Positions 9,721 to 18,994 of a stretch of 64,000 nucleotides of DNA are shown here, piece after piece. The translations under genes and the position numbers were made by a program. Source of the stretch: Pandoraea oxalativorans (GTDB taxonomy: Bacteria; Pseudomonadota; Gammaproteobacteria; Burkholderiales; Burkholderiaceae). How positions within the stretch are numbered: the first letter of the stretch is position 1; each line of letters opens with the position of its first letter. The stretch spans positions 3,224,001 through 3,288,000 of the forward strand of contig NZ_CP011253.3 of NCBI RefSeq assembly GCF_000972785.3, in the 5' to 3' direction. The notes beneath the pieces are model-generated. The model was given only the letters and a program-made list of their open reading frames with translations, was not told the origin of the DNA and made no database searches.

Positions 9721-10644
9721 TCAGAGCGACTTGGCCAACCGGTACAGCACGAAACCGCCGAACACCTCCAGTCCCAGCCCGATGACCAGCAGCTTCTGGC
9801 CCGCCGGCTCCTGGAACATCGGCTCGAAGAACTTTGGATTGAGCAACATCAGCAGCGCACTGACGACAATCGGCAGCGCCGCGAGCACCCACGCCGACAT
9901 GCGCGTCTCAGACGACAGCGCGAACAACTCGGCCTGCGCCTGCTCGCGGTCGCGCATGAAGCCCGACATGCGCGACAGAATCTGGTCGGCGCGTCCGCCG
10001 AAACGCGTCGACAGATCGACGACCGACGCGAACAGATAAATCTCGTCCACCTGATAGACGCGCGCAATCTGCTTGAGCGCGACGTCCAGGTCCACGCCCG
10101 CCTGCACCTGACGCACCGCCCGCTCGAGCAACTCCCGCAGCGGCAGATCGGCGTTGCCTGCGGCCGACTGAAACGCCGAGGGCAGACTGTTACCGACGGT
10201 CAGCATACGCACCATGCCGTCGAGAAAGATCGGCAACTGACGCACGATGTCACGATGTCGGCGCGCTGCCTTGAGCCAGTAGCGCAGCACCGTGACGACC
10301 GCATACACGATCAGAATCACAATGGCCGAGAGCGGCCCCTGCCACAGCCAGAACCCCAGCGTCAGCGCGAGACCGGGCACGATCAGCATGAGATAGAACG
10401 GCGCATCGGGTTGCACACCCGCACGCTCGAAGAAGAACTCCCACGGCAACGACTTGCGGCGCGGCGCGCGCACTTCGCCCGTCTCGGCAGCCCCCGACTT
10501 CGGCGCGTTCTGCGCCAGCTGACGCTCAAGAAACGCGCTGGTCGCCTGTTCGCGTGCGCGCAGATGTGTGCGACGCCACAGCTCCAGCCCCGCTGCGATC
10601 AGCAGCAGTGCGATGCATGCGGCCCACAGCACCAGGGCGTTCAT
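9721..10644 (-). CDS. tadB: TadB inner-membrane platform protein (T2SS F family)
   Basis: 307 residues from the ATG at 10642-10644, which overlaps the tadA stop as ATGA. An N-terminal membrane anchor (about 4-22) is followed by two central helices (about 83-120), the cytoplasmic F domain (RQLPIFLDGMVRMLTVGNSLPSAF, then RELLERAVRQVQAGVDLDVAL) and a C-terminal hydrophobic pair near 250-300. It is partner of TadC in the Flp pilus inner-membrane complex. The four-base overlap with tadA indicates coupled synthesis of motor ATPase and platform. Confidence 0.9.
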   Translation of the reverse strand: MNALVLWAACIALLLIAAGLELWRRTHLRAREQATSAFLERQLAQNAPKSGAAETGEVRAPRRKSLPWEFFFERAGVQPDAPFYLMLIVPGLALTLGFWLWQGPLSAIVILIVYAVVTVLRYWLKAARRHRDIVRQLPIFLDGMVRMLTVGNSLPSAFQSAAGNADLPLRELLERAVRQVQAGVDLDVALKQIARVYQVDEIYLFASVVDLSTRFGGRADQILSRMSGFMRDREQAQAELFALSSETRMSAWVLAALPIVVSALLMLLNPKFFEPMFQEPAGQKLLVIGLGLEVFGGFVLYRLAKSL

Positions 10645-12011
10645 CGACGGCGTCCGAAGAAGCCACCGCCACCCGAGTCCGGCGGCACGTTGCCTTGCTG
10701 CGCTTGCGCGGCGGCCGCGGCATTGCGCGTCTGCTCCTTGTAACGCTGGAGCTTCGGCGAGTGCGGTTGAAGCCCGAGCGAAACCCACTTGTCCTTTTCC
10801 TCGCCGTCCGGCCCGACCACCGACTCGTGACGGAACAGTTCCTGCGTGGAGATGACGGTATCGGACACGCCGGTCACTTCGGTGATCGACAGAATCCGAC
10901 GGCGTCCGCTCGACAGACGGCCGATCTGCACGATGAAATCCAGCGCGCTCGTGATCTGACGGCGCAGGCTGCTCTCGCTGCCCTGGAACCCGGCGAAGCC
11001 CGCCAGCATCTCCAGACGATAGAGACATTCACGCGGCGAGTTGGCGTGAATCGTCGCCATCGAGCCTTCGTGGCCCGTGTTCATCGCCTGCATCATTTCC
11101 AGCACTTCGGAGCCGCGCACTTCGCCCACGATGATCCGGTCGGGACGCATCCGCAGACTGTTTCGAATCAGGTCCCGAATCGTCACCTCGCCGGAACCGT
11201 CGAAGCCGCCCTGACGCGACTCCAGTCGCACCACGTGCGGGTGGTTCAGCGAGAGTTCGGCCGTGTCTTCCACCGTCACCACGCGCTCGGTCGCCGGGAT
11301 AAAACTCGCCAGCGCGTTGAGCAGCGACGTCTTGCCCGAGCTCGTGCCACCCGAGACGAGGATGTTGCAACGCGAGCGCACCGCCGCTTCGAGCAGGTTG
11401 TAGATTTCTTCGTTGAAGCTGCCGAGCTGCAACAGGTCCGACGGCTTGAGCGGGTCTTTGCGGAACTTACGAATGGAGACGACGGGGCCATCGACGGCGA
11501 GCGGCTCGATGACCACGTTCAGGCGTCCGCCATCGGGCAGACGCGCGTCGACCATCGGATTCGATTCGTCCAGACGCCGCCCGATCGGCGCGAGAATGCG
11601 ACGCACGATGCGCAGCAGGTGCTGATTGTCGGAGAAGCGCAGCGCTTCGCGCGCCAGTACGCCGCGACGCGAGACGTATACGTCGTTGTAGCCGTTGATC
11701 AGAATGTCTTCCACCGCCGCGTCGGCCAGCAGGTCCTCGATCGGGCCGAAGCCGGCCAACTCCTTGGTCAGCGCGTCGGAGATCTGACGCAGCTCCGCCT
11801 CGTTGATCGGGATGCGGCGCAGACGCACGAAGCCATCCATTTCCAGATCGACGAACTGCTGGATCGCACTACGGCTCCAGCGCCCGAATTCCGCGCCGAG
11901 TTCTTCGATGCGCGCAAGCAGATGTTCGTGCGCCGCCGTCTTGATGTCCTGAAACTGCTGTGAATTGGCAAACGCGCGTTTGTCGTCGGCAAATTCGATG
12001 GAGTCTGTCAT
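10641..12011 (-). CDS. tadA: TadA/CpaF secretion ATPase of the Flp pilus
   Basis: 456 residues from the ATG at 12009-12011. Hexameric type II/IV secretion ATPase powering Flp pilin assembly. An N-terminal all-alpha region is followed by the RecA-like domain with Walker [10 protein letters not shown] (221-229), Asp box VEDTAEL (about 247-253), Walker B RIIVGE (292-297) and His box [11 protein letters not shown] (313-323). Length and motif order match CpaF/TadA. The C-terminal tail is Gln/Gly-rich. Its start is one base after the tadZ stop and its end overlaps tadB, which places it in the core of the tad operon. Confidence 0.95.
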   Translation of the reverse strand: MTDSIEFADDKRAFANSQQFQDIKTAAHEHLLARIEELGAEFGRWSRSAIQQFVDLEMDGFVRLRRIPINEAELRQISDALTKELAGFGPIEDLLADAAVEDILINGYNDVYVSRRGVLAREALRFSDNQHLLRIVRRILAPIGRRLDESNPMVDARLPDGGRLNVVIEPLAVDGPVVSIRKFRKDPLKPSDLLQLGSFNEEIYNLLEAAVRSRCNILVSGGTSSGKTSLLNALASFIPATERVVTVEDTAELSLNHPHVVRLESRQGGFDGSGEVTIRDLIRNSLRMRPDRIIVGEVRGSEVLEMMQAMNTGHEGSMATIHANSPRECLYRLEMLAGFAGFQGSESSLRRQITSALDFIVQIGRLSSGRRRILSITEVTGVSDTVISTQELFRHESVVGPDGEEKDKWVSLGLQPHSPKLQRYKEQTRNAAAAAQAQQGNVPPDSGGGGFFGRRR

Positions 12012-12012
12012 A

Positions 12013-13365
12013 TCAGTGCTTCCCCATGAATCGGCCCAGCCAGCCCGACGAATGTCGGTGCGACGCGGCGCCCGCATGTTGGGCGCAGAGCAAGCGCTCC
12101 ACCAACGGTTGCAGTGCGCGCACATACGGGTCGCCGCGTGCCGTGTCGATGATCAGCTTGCCCTGATTGGTGGCCGAGAGCATGGCGAGCGGCCGGTCGG
12201 GCAGCGTGGCAAGCAGCGGCACGTCGAACCGCTTGGCGATCTGGTCGGCCGCCATGCCGTAGCGCGGGTCGTAACGATTGAGGACGAGATGCAGATGGCT
12301 GCGCTCGACGCTCTTCTCCTCCAGGTCGCGCAGCATCGACGCGAGCGAGACGATCGCGCCCACGCTCTGATCGACCACGAGCCACACTTCGTCGGCAGCG
12401 CGCACGAGGCTGGCCACGAACGCCGGATTCGAGAAACCGCCGAGGTCGGCCACGATCAGATCGAAGAACGCCCGCAGGCGGTCGGTGAGCGCGAGCGCGT
12501 CGGCCGCCGCCACGCTGCGCATGTCGCCCAGATCGAGCGGCAGCGGCAGCACGGCCAGACCGCTCGGTGCGTGCGATACGGCCGTGTGCACCAGCGTTTC
12601 GTCGAAACGGCGCAAGTTCTGCACGGCCTCGGCAAAGCTGAACTGGCTTTGCGTGTTGAGATACAGCAGACGGTCGCCGGAGGGCAACCCGAGATCGAGC
12701 AGTGCGACATGACCGAGCAACGAGCTGTCGAACTTGTCGTCCTTGTTCGCGTTGGCCTTGGCAGCCTTCGCGGTCTTCTCCGCACGGTCCGGGTCGGCGC
12801 CGACGGACATTTCCTGACCCAGTTGCGACAGATGCGCAGCGAGCGTGCTGCATCCGACACCGATCCGGGCACCCAGCAGCACGATGAACCGGCCGTGGCG
12901 CTGCGGCGCTGTCGTCACGCTCACCGTGGGCGTGTGGTCGATCACTCGACGCACGACATCGAGCGCTTCGTCGTGCGTCGAGTGCATGTCGATGAAATCG
13001 TGGACGCCGGCGCGCAGCGCGGCTTTCATACCGTCGGCGCGCACCAACGACCCCACGGCGACCAGCGGCAGCTTGGGCGCGACGCGTTTGAGCATCTGCG
13101 CCAGTTCCGTGGCCTGCGCGATGCCGCCGTCGAGCGGATCGTCGGCATGGCCGGTCGGCTCGCCCGAGAAGTCGAGCAACACGACCTGCGGATCGAGATC
13201 GCCGATGCGCTGCTGCAACTGCGCCGGACGTCCGGCTTCCTGCAGCACTACGCCCTCTTCGCGCAAAGCCGCCGAGAGCCACTGTCCGTGGCCGGCATGT
13301 GCGCTGCAAAAAAGAAAGCGATGCAACTCAGTCATGGTGTCCAGTATTCGCGTCGGTGCGTTCAT
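12013..13365 (-). CDS. tadZ: TadZ/CpaE pilus localisation ATPase-like protein
   Basis: 450 residues. An N-terminal receiver-like domain (about 14-130) is followed by a MinD/ParA-like domain starting at about residue 160 (RFIVLLGARIGVGCSTLAAHL). The P-loop is deviant: GARIGVGCS instead of the classical KGGxGKT, as is common in the CpaE/TadZ group. Later motifs include VALLDLGLPSGD and FDLIVADLGGFSNP. TadZ marks the pole or site where the Tad machine assembles. The start is supported by AAGGAG seven bases upstream. The stop lies one base before the tadA start. Confidence 0.88.
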   Translation of the reverse strand: MNAPTRILDTMTELHRFLFCSAHAGHGQWLSAALREEGVVLQEAGRPAQLQQRIGDLDPQVVLLDFSGEPTGHADDPLDGGIAQATELAQMLKRVAPKLPLVAVGSLVRADGMKAALRAGVHDFIDMHSTHDEALDVVRRVIDHTPTVSVTTAPQRHGRFIVLLGARIGVGCSTLAAHLSQLGQEMSVGADPDRAEKTAKAAKANANKDDKFDSSLLGHVALLDLGLPSGDRLLYLNTQSQFSFAEAVQNLRRFDETLVHTAVSHAPSGLAVLPLPLDLGDMRSVAAADALALTDRLRAFFDLIVADLGGFSNPAFVASLVRAADEVWLVVDQSVGAIVSLASMLRDLEEKSVERSHLHLVLNRYDPRYGMAADQIAKRFDVPLLATLPDRPLAMLSATNQGKLIIDTARGDPYVRALQPLVERLLCAQHAGAASHRHSSGWLGRFMGKH

Positions 13366-13468
13366 TTGTGCACTCCTTACTACCCCAACCCGGCCTTCGC
13401 CGATGCTTCGCCCGAGACCGCCGCGCCGCCGTCGAACCTGCGGCGATCCGGCGCTAATGCCACTTCGG

Positions 13469-14854
13469 TCACTTCGAGAAGCCCGGCAGTTCGCTGTCGC
13501 TTGCCACGCCCATCAAATACTCGCCCCACACCGGCCCCGGCCGCTTCTCCCGGGTGTCCCCCGGCAGCGGCAGCGTCACGTCTCTGGACACCGGCTTGAC
13601 CGGGTGAGGCGTGACGATGATGACCAGCTCCTTCTCGATACTGTTGTACTTCAGATTCCGGAAAAACGAGCCGATGAGCGGCAGATCGCCCAGCAGCGGC
13701 ACTTTGTCGACGGCGGCGGTCGTCGTGCGCGAAATCAGCCCGCCGATGATGAAACTCTCGCCGTCGCCCAGCTCGACCGTCGTATCGGCGCGCCGTGTCG
13801 TGATCGCGGGAATCTGCGTCGACGCAATCACCACGGCGTTCGTATAGTCAAGGTCGGACGCCTCCGGCGCGACCTTCAGGGCAATCCGGTTCGGCGACAG
13901 AATCGTCGGCGTCACCGTCAGGCCCACACCGAACGACTTGTAGACGATGGTCGTCGTGCCCAATCCCCCCGACTGCGGCACCGGCAACTCGCCACCGGCG
14001 AGGAAGCTCGCGCTCTGTCCCGACAAGGCGACCAGCGACGGTGCAGCAAGTACGCGCCCCAACCCGTTCGACTGCAGCAGGTTGATCTTCGCCGACAGGT
14101 TGAATGCGCCACGCGTGATCGATCCGAAGAACGAACCGAAGTTCGACGTCGAGGTACCGCCGCTGCCGAACGCAGCCGTGCCCAGTGTCGAAATCACGCC
14201 GAATCCGCCCGATGGCGAGATGCGCTCTGCCGTAAAGTCCACCCCCAGTTGATTCAGAATGTTGCGGTTCACCTCGACGATCTTGACGTCGACCTGCACG
14301 ACGCCGGTGTCCCCGACCGTCGAACGGTCCACCACCACGCCGCCCTTGCCCGTCGCATCGACCGCTGCCGCTTGCAGGCCGCTGTGTTCGATGAGCGTAT
14401 TCGTATGTCCCCTGATGACGGCAGCGCTGCCGCGCGCGTCGACGCTGGCCGTGCCGGTGTCACCCAATGCACTTTGCAGGTTGCCCTGCACGTGAACCTC
14501 CCAACGGGTGGCCTCGCCACCGCGCGGCCACGTCGATACCTGTGTCGTACCGGCCTTCTTGCCAACGACCAGCACCGAACCGCGACGCCCGCCCGAGCCC
14601 TTGAGCACGACGATGTCCGCGATCTCCGGATCGGCAACGGCCACGCGCTCCAGCGTGCCCGAGACCGGTAATTCGCGCTGTTCGTGCACGGCGAGCGTCA
14701 GCGAACGAGCCCCTGCGCCCCGTGCAACGTCTGCGGCGTCGGCCATCCGGACCGCGACCGTCGCCCCACATGCGAGCAGCGCAGCAAAACAAAACAGCAT
14801 TCCCGTGACACGTCTGGTCTCTCGTCTGGCAGTGCGAACCTGGCTTCTGATCAT
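13469..14854 (-). CDS. rcpA: RcpA/CpaC outer-membrane secretin
   Basis: 461 residues from the ATG at 14852-14854. An upstream in-frame GTG at 14929 is possible but gives an implausibly long leader. Signal peptide: basic 1-17, hydrophobic 19-35. A pilus/BON-like N-domain follows (about 50-140: LTLAVHEQRELPVSGTLERV), then a secretin N-domain (QVDVKIVEVNRNILNQLGVDF) and the secretin domain from about 250 with GLGRVLAAPSLVALSGQSASF, GVGLTVTPTIL and VPLLGDLPLIGSFFR. It forms the ring through which the Flp pilus leaves the cell. rcpC precedes it. A 103-base gap separates it from tadZ. No separate rcpB/cpaD gene is visible. Confidence 0.92.
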   Translation of the reverse strand: MIRSQVRTARRETRRVTGMLFCFAALLACGATVAVRMADAADVARGAGARSLTLAVHEQRELPVSGTLERVAVADPEIADIVVLKGSGGRRGSVLVVGKKAGTTQVSTWPRGGEATRWEVHVQGNLQSALGDTGTASVDARGSAAVIRGHTNTLIEHSGLQAAAVDATGKGGVVVDRSTVGDTGVVQVDVKIVEVNRNILNQLGVDFTAERISPSGGFGVISTLGTAAFGSGGTSTSNFGSFFGSITRGAFNLSAKINLLQSNGLGRVLAAPSLVALSGQSASFLAGGELPVPQSGGLGTTTIVYKSFGVGLTVTPTILSPNRIALKVAPEASDLDYTNAVVIASTQIPAITTRRADTTVELGDGESFIIGGLISRTTTAAVDKVPLLGDLPLIGSFFRNLKYNSIEKELVIIVTPHPVKPVSRDVTLPLPGDTREKRPGPVWGEYLMGVASDSELPGFSK

Positions 14855-14988
14855 GGCGTGGCTGTATCGGTCACTGTGTCGGTTAAGTGGTGTTCGTCGC
14901 ACTGGTTGCCCCCCGCGCCCGAACATCACCGGATCTGCTCGTCACTTCAATTCAGTTCACTCAGTTCAAATCGTTGCGTTGCGATGGA

Positions 14989-16017
14989 TTAGAAGGAGGC
15001 GGTGGATCGCTCGGCGCCGCGCACGACTTCGACCGTGCCTCCGCCACTGCCTCCACCTCCCGGCGAGCGCGGCGCAGGTGCGGCCGTGCGTCTCGGTGGC
15101 TCACCCGCCAGCCCCGTCGTGGCGATACCGGCGTAGGCCCGGTTCTCCGGCGAGTTCAGTGCGGCCTTGTTGTCGCCCGCGAGACCGGCCTTGCTCACGA
15201 GTACGGGCGGTGTCGGCGGGAACAGCGACGTATCGGGCTTCGTGTCGTCGGCGGGGTTCCGCAATGCGAGCGTGATCTTGCCCTGCTGTGCGCCGAGCAC
15301 GAGTCGGTTGACGTCTTCGGTCGGGACGGCTACGACCGCCGACGTCGCGGGCATCGGCGGTGGTTGCGGCGCGGCCGCTTGTTGGGGCGGCGGCGCGCTG
15401 GCCGTCGCTGCCGCGACCGTGGAGGCGACGCTGGGCGCGGCGGGCGGCGGCGTGATGTCGTCGAGCGACGCGTTGCCATAGGTCAGCACCCGCACCCGGG
15501 ACGCCAGCAAGCGCGCTTGGGTGTCGTCCACCAGGCCGACCGTCGGGCTGCCTACGGGTTGATTCGTCTTCATCGTGAAGAAAACGTCCACGAAATCGCC
15601 GGGGCGAATGCGGTTGCTCACGCCGACCGTCTCGGTCACGGGAAGGGCGACGGCGCGCTCGCCGGGGGCGAGTTGCATCGCGAGACCGCGTGCCAGCGTG
15701 TTTTGCGTGACCGGCACCCCCGCTGCGAGTGCGACGAGCGGCACCCGGCCCACGACGTCGGCCGGGTTGCCGAAGGCATTGGAGGTCTGGCTGTCGAACT
15801 GCGCAATCTTGATGTCGTCGGCCGTAATCGGCTTGCCCGGCGCGAGCGCTCTGGCCGCCACCACAGCCGGGAAGCGCTGTGTCAGCGTTTGGGTCACAGC
15901 AGAGGGTGCGGCGCTCGGCGTGGGCGCATTGTTCGTTCCCAGACGCAATGCGAAAAGCGCCAGCGCGACACCGGCGATAACCAGCACGGCAGCAAGAATC
16001 TTGGTGGCTTTGTTCAT
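14989..16017 (-). CDS. cpaB: RcpC/CpaB Flp pilus assembly protein
   Basis: 342 residues. N-terminal membrane anchor at about 7-25, SAF-type domain (ALAPGKPITADDIKIAQF at about 56-73) and the CpaB core with TVGVSNRIRPGDFVDVFF (about 129-146). The middle contains an Ala/Pro/Gln-rich linker before the second core segment (VNRLVLGAQQGKITLALRNPADD), and the C-terminus is Pro/Gly-rich. CpaB is a periplasmic component thought to stabilise or modify the secretin channel. It lies immediately upstream of the secretin gene, the usual tad order. Confidence 0.88.
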   Translation of the reverse strand: MNKATKILAAVLVIAGVALALFALRLGTNNAPTPSAAPSAVTQTLTQRFPAVVAARALAPGKPITADDIKIAQFDSQTSNAFGNPADVVGRVPLVALAAGVPVTQNTLARGLAMQLAPGERAVALPVTETVGVSNRIRPGDFVDVFFTMKTNQPVGSPTVGLVDDTQARLLASRVRVLTYGNASLDDITPPPAAPSVASTVAAATASAPPPQQAAAPQPPPMPATSAVVAVPTEDVNRLVLGAQQGKITLALRNPADDTKPDTSLFPPTPPVLVSKAGLAGDNKAALNSPENRAYAGIATTGLAGEPPRRTAAPAPRSPGGGGSGGGTVEVVRGAERSTASF

Positions 16018-16198
16018 GGCTTGGGGCCTGTCGGCCGTTCAGTCACAACTTGCGGGGCGCCGGTGTGCCGGCGGCATATCAATCCGATGCGACTTCCTGT
16101 CGTCTCACGCGTTGTCCTTTTTTTGTTGCTCGCTTTCTGTTTTCCCTCTACCTGCTTCGTACATGCTTCGCGCGTGTTCTGCCCATCCCGACGACCAC

Positions 16199-16684
16199 TC
16201 AACTGCCCCCGAGCGTCGACGTGTCCAGCGTCACGGCCGCCGTACCGATCACGGTTTGCGGCACCAGCGCCCCCAGCCCCGGCCAGTTGACCGTCATCGG
16301 CTGATTGAGCGTCAGCGTCACGTGCACAATGCACTGCGACACCGTGCCGGTCCCCGATGCCGGGCAGGGATACGTGGCGTCCACCGGAAACGTCGCGCTG
16401 ACAGCCGACGCCGAAGGCCATGTCAGCGTGGTATTGATCGCCGTCGTGGCGTAGCCCTGACGCTGTGCCATCGTGCCAGCGCGCAACATCGCACGGCCAG
16501 CCTCGGAGGCGGCCTGTGTGAGCATTTGCCGGGCAAGAATATTGATGGAGAAGGCGACGGCAACGTAGAAGGCGGGCAAGAGGATCATGAGAATGAGCAT
16601 GAATTCCAGAGCGGCGACACCGCGCAGTCGTATTGACCGAACGCATCGCAACCCTGAATTTGCCCGTGCCCCAGACCGCTTCAT
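16199..16684 (-). CDS. tadE: TadE-like pseudopilin
   Basis: 161 residues from the ATG at 16682-16684, preceded by GGGGAG. A basic N-terminus ends in a prepilin-type site RG|VAALEF (about residues 21-27) with the Glu at +5 that the TadV peptidase family uses. A 20-residue hydrophobic helix follows (MLILMILLPAFYVAVAFSI), then QMLTQAASEAGRAMLRAGT and an exported domain with two Cys that may form a disulfide. It is a minor pseudopilin for pilus initiation or adhesion. It lies between tadV and cpaB in the tad operon. I see only this TadE/F-class gene besides tadG. Confidence 0.85.
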   Translation of the reverse strand: MKRSGARANSGLRCVRSIRLRGVAALEFMLILMILLPAFYVAVAFSINILARQMLTQAASEAGRAMLRAGTMAQRQGYATTAINTTLTWPSASAVSATFPVDATYPCPASGTGTVSQCIVHVTLTLNQPMTVNWPGLGALVPQTVIGTAAVTLDTSTLGGS

Positions 16685-16908
16685 GACGATACTCCCCGTC
16701 GCGCACGGCACTTTTCGACCGTGTCTGGCGACGCATGAACCTGCACATTTGCGCGGCGTCGCCCGCGCCTCCCGTTATTTCGGTGCTGGCTGCGCCAACA
16801 CTCGTCACCGCCGATGCCTCCAGACGCTGCCATGGACAGCGATCCTGCTGCAGCCTGCGGCAGGCGCCCTCACGCCCTCATCCGCGCACTGCTTTCATCT
16901 CACTGCTT

Positions 16909-17388
16909 TCATCGCACTACAAGCGCTGCGGCAGCCAGATACGCCCCGTAAGGCAACCCCACGCGCCCCGCCCGCCACTGCAGAATTCGTTGCCACACTC
17001 CCGACGCCGCCCAGCGTTCGCGCCATCGTGCGAGCCATTTCATTCGACCGGTGAGCAGCACCAGCGCATGCAAGCCGGTCGCCGCGCTGGCCAGACACCA
17101 CACCGGCAACAGCGCGGGGTAACCCGCTATCAACCCGATCACCGCAAACAGCTTGACGTCGCCTGCGGCCATCACGCCTCGCCACCAAAAAGGTAGCAGT
17201 ACGATCAAACCCAGAAGTGCGCCCAGTCCATGCACCCACAGCATGCGAGGTCCGGTGTGCCACGCTTGCCATGCAATCCAGACCAGCGCGGGCCCAGCAA
17301 CGCACAATAGCCAGATATTCGGGATACGCCGTGCGATCAGGTCGGTCAGTACGATCGGCACACATAGCAGCCACAGCAATGTCAGCAC
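16909..17388 (-). CDS. tadV: TadV/CpaA prepilin peptidase
   Basis: 159 residues, almost entirely hydrophobic, with about 4-6 membrane segments. It is an A24-type aspartic prepilin peptidase without the N-terminal methylase domain. The two catalytic aspartates are visible: D16 in VLTDLIARRIPN and D77 in the GxGD-like motif AAGDVKLF. It should process both Flp pilins and the TadE pseudopilin encoded next to it. AGGAGG lies directly upstream of the start. It lies 59 bases after the second pilin gene. Confidence 0.92.
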   Translation of the reverse strand: MLTLLWLLCVPIVLTDLIARRIPNIWLLCVAGPALVWIAWQAWHTGPRMLWVHGLGALLGLIVLLPFWWRGVMAAGDVKLFAVIGLIAGYPALLPVWCLASAATGLHALVLLTGRMKWLARWRERWAASGVWQRILQWRAGRVGLPYGAYLAAAALVVR

Positions 17389-17447
17389 AGGAGGTCTCGC
17401 ATCCGGTTCCGCTTAAACCGCCTATACAAATCGGCGCCGATGCCGTC

Positions 17448-17648
17448 TCAATGCGATGACGCCGAGGTGGCCGCCGACGTCACCGAGCTAAACGCGCTCG
17501 AGAGCACACTGCTCATGTTCGTGTACACCGTGCCGCCGATGATGACCGCCACGATGGCCGCGAGAATGCCGTATTCCAGCGCGGTCACGCCCTTCTGCCG
17601 CAACGCTCTGTGCTGTCGGCCGCTGTCCCCAACTCGATTTGCTCGCAT
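17448..17648 (-). CDS. flp: Flp/Fap type IVb pilin (second copy)
   Basis: 66-residue prepilin. A basic leader of 20 residues ends at G20|V21, followed by TALEYG with Glu +5 and Tyr +6 (positions 25-26), the Flp hallmark. The hydrophobic helix ILAAIVAVIIGGTVYTN is identical to that of the neighbouring pilin, and a short Ser/Ala/Thr-rich tail follows. It is the second gene of the cluster. Compared with the first pilin it has a longer leader and a diverged tail, so it is either a minor variant or a back-up major subunit. Confidence 0.93.
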   Translation of the reverse strand: MRANRVGDSGRQHRALRQKGVTALEYGILAAIVAVIIGGTVYTNMSSVLSSAFSSVTSAATSASSH

Positions 17649-17849
17649 GATTCGCTTCCCCGCGAATACAGCATCTACCCCGAACGGCGCTTGTCTGTGA
17701 ACTTGCGCCTCTCCCGTCTTTTCCCGCTATTCCGCTTTTCCGCTTGTGGTCCGCATGATGCCTCGCTACAGGCCGCAGACGCGAGGAACCTGTGCCGACC
17801 TCTTCCGGAACACCGAAGCTGCGTTGTTCCGATACGAACCACGTAAACC

Positions 17850-18035
17850 TTATGCGCCTGCTGCCGTGACCGCCGACTGGATCTTCGAGAACACGGAGGA
17901 GAACGTCGTGCCCAGATTGGTATAGACGGTGCCACCGATGATCACCGCGACGATAGCGGCGAGGATGCCGTACTCAAGCGCCGTTACACCACGCTCATCG
18001 CGCGCAAACAGACGAAAACGATTTCCGAGTTTCAT
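17850..18035 (-). CDS. flp: Flp/Fap type IVb pilin (first copy, probable major subunit)
   Basis: 61 residues from the ATG at 18033-18035, chosen for the strong Shine-Dalgarno GAGGGAGGGTGAT just upstream. Cleavage is expected at G16|V17 before TALEYG (Glu21, Tyr22), followed by the Flp hydrophobic helix and the tail SSVFSKIQSAVTAAGA. It is the promoter-proximal gene of the minus-strand tad cluster and has the best ribosome binding site there, as expected for the main structural pilin. A spacer of about 200 bases separates it from the second pilin. Confidence 0.95.
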   Translation of the reverse strand: MKLGNRFRLFARDERGVTALEYGILAAIVAVIIGGTVYTNLGTTFSSVFSKIQSAVTAAGA

Positions 18036-18217
18036 ATCACCCTCCCTCAAAAAGGCGCTAAACGCCCGTTGGCACACAGCAGGGCCGTCAGGCCCCTAAG
18101 GTCTGACGACGGAATCCCGCCATATCGCTGATCAACTCTTGACTTCGGCCTCGGGTCCGTTGCGCTGTAAGGCTCGCGAACCTCTTTTACCTTGTACGCC
18201 AATATTTCCGTGGCCGG

Positions 18218-18233
18218 TGGCACAGCCTTTGCA
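18218..18233 (+). promoter_or_regulatory. Sigma-54 (RpoN) promoter, rightward
   Basis: TGGCAC-AGCCT-TTGCA: both the -24 (TGGCAC) and -12 (TTGCA) elements match the RpoN consensus, and the invariant GG and GC dinucleotides are 12 bases apart. Transcription would begin near 18245 and run toward the lipoprotein genes. No open reading frame follows closely, so it may give a long leader or drive an unannotated RNA. Confidence 0.7.
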
Positions 18234-18730
18234 CTCGCGTACTAATTTTTTCCGATGCTAATTTAAACTAAATCACAAAAACTAGAGTCTTGCTTCCAAT
18301 CAACCCGGAGGATGTAATAAAGCGTTACACAGGTTGATCAAACAATACTCCAAAACTAAGCAATACAACGTGCGCGAGGGAAAACCATGATTGGTGCGAC
18401 GCCACACATATTGGCGAATTCCCCTCACCTTCGATTTCAGCACCCATTTAAATAATTATTCATTTTTTCAAAGTCGTCGCATCGCGTTTCACAAAGCGAA
18501 CACGCCCATGTCACACGGCATCTGGCGCCAGTCCATTACGCCCTTCTGCTCGACCGCATAGCGTATTTAGCCATTTGCACGGCTTTCCAGCGATTACGTT
18601 TGATCGGGCATTACCCGAATCGCCGGAACTCCCGAATATCTTCCGGGGCGTTCTGATGCAGTTGTTTTTGCTCCTGAATTCCGCGCCTGCACGTCATTCG
18701 TTCGCGTTATCCCTTTCCCACCTCCTTTTG

Positions 18731-18795
18731 GTAACCCTTCCACCTCGTTACAGCTGAATCGTTACGTTACGTTACCCGTAACGAACCCCGTAACG
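18731..18795. repeat. Cluster of GTTAC/GTAAC motifs with a 14-bp palindrome
   Basis: Seven GTTAC or GTAAC pentamers in 65 bases, including three tandem GTTAC copies at 18761-18775. They include the perfect palindrome CGTTAC-CC-GTAACG at 18770-18783. The cluster lies about 190-250 bases upstream of the sigma-54 promoter at 18980, the normal distance for an enhancer bound by an NtrC-type activator. Candidate upstream activating sequence. Confidence 0.6.
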
Positions 18796-18979
18796 GGAAC
18801 GTCGTTTCCCCTCTTATTCGCCATTTCCCGATGGCGTTAACCCTGACTTTTCACTTCCCCTGCGCCATCGAGATATCTCGATCCAAAAGATTCTTGTTTT
18901 CCGAAACGCAAATAAATACAGGCTTCTCAGCCGATTGCCGGAAAAACTAGAAGGCTTATTCGAACCCCGGATCTGTAGT

Positions 18980-18994
18980 TGGCACACCTCTTGC
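18980..18994 (+). promoter_or_regulatory. Sigma-54 (RpoN) promoter of the lipoprotein group
   Basis: TGGCAC-ACCTC-TTGC, preceded by T, with GG/GC spacing of 12 as required. Predicted start is near 19006, giving a leader of about 31 bases to the ATG at 19037. It is the best-placed promoter for the small ORF and the first repetitive lipoprotein. Confidence 0.78.

Noticed and set aside
18061..18080. Third sigma-54 promoter at GTTGGCACACAGCAGGGC
   Set aside because: The -24 element is good but no GC occurs at the correct spacing, so the -12 element is missing.
18575..18757. 60-codon plus-strand frame in the flp divergent region
   Set aside because: No ribosome binding site and no recognisable protein features beyond one hydrophobic patch; it lies in AT-rich regulatory DNA.
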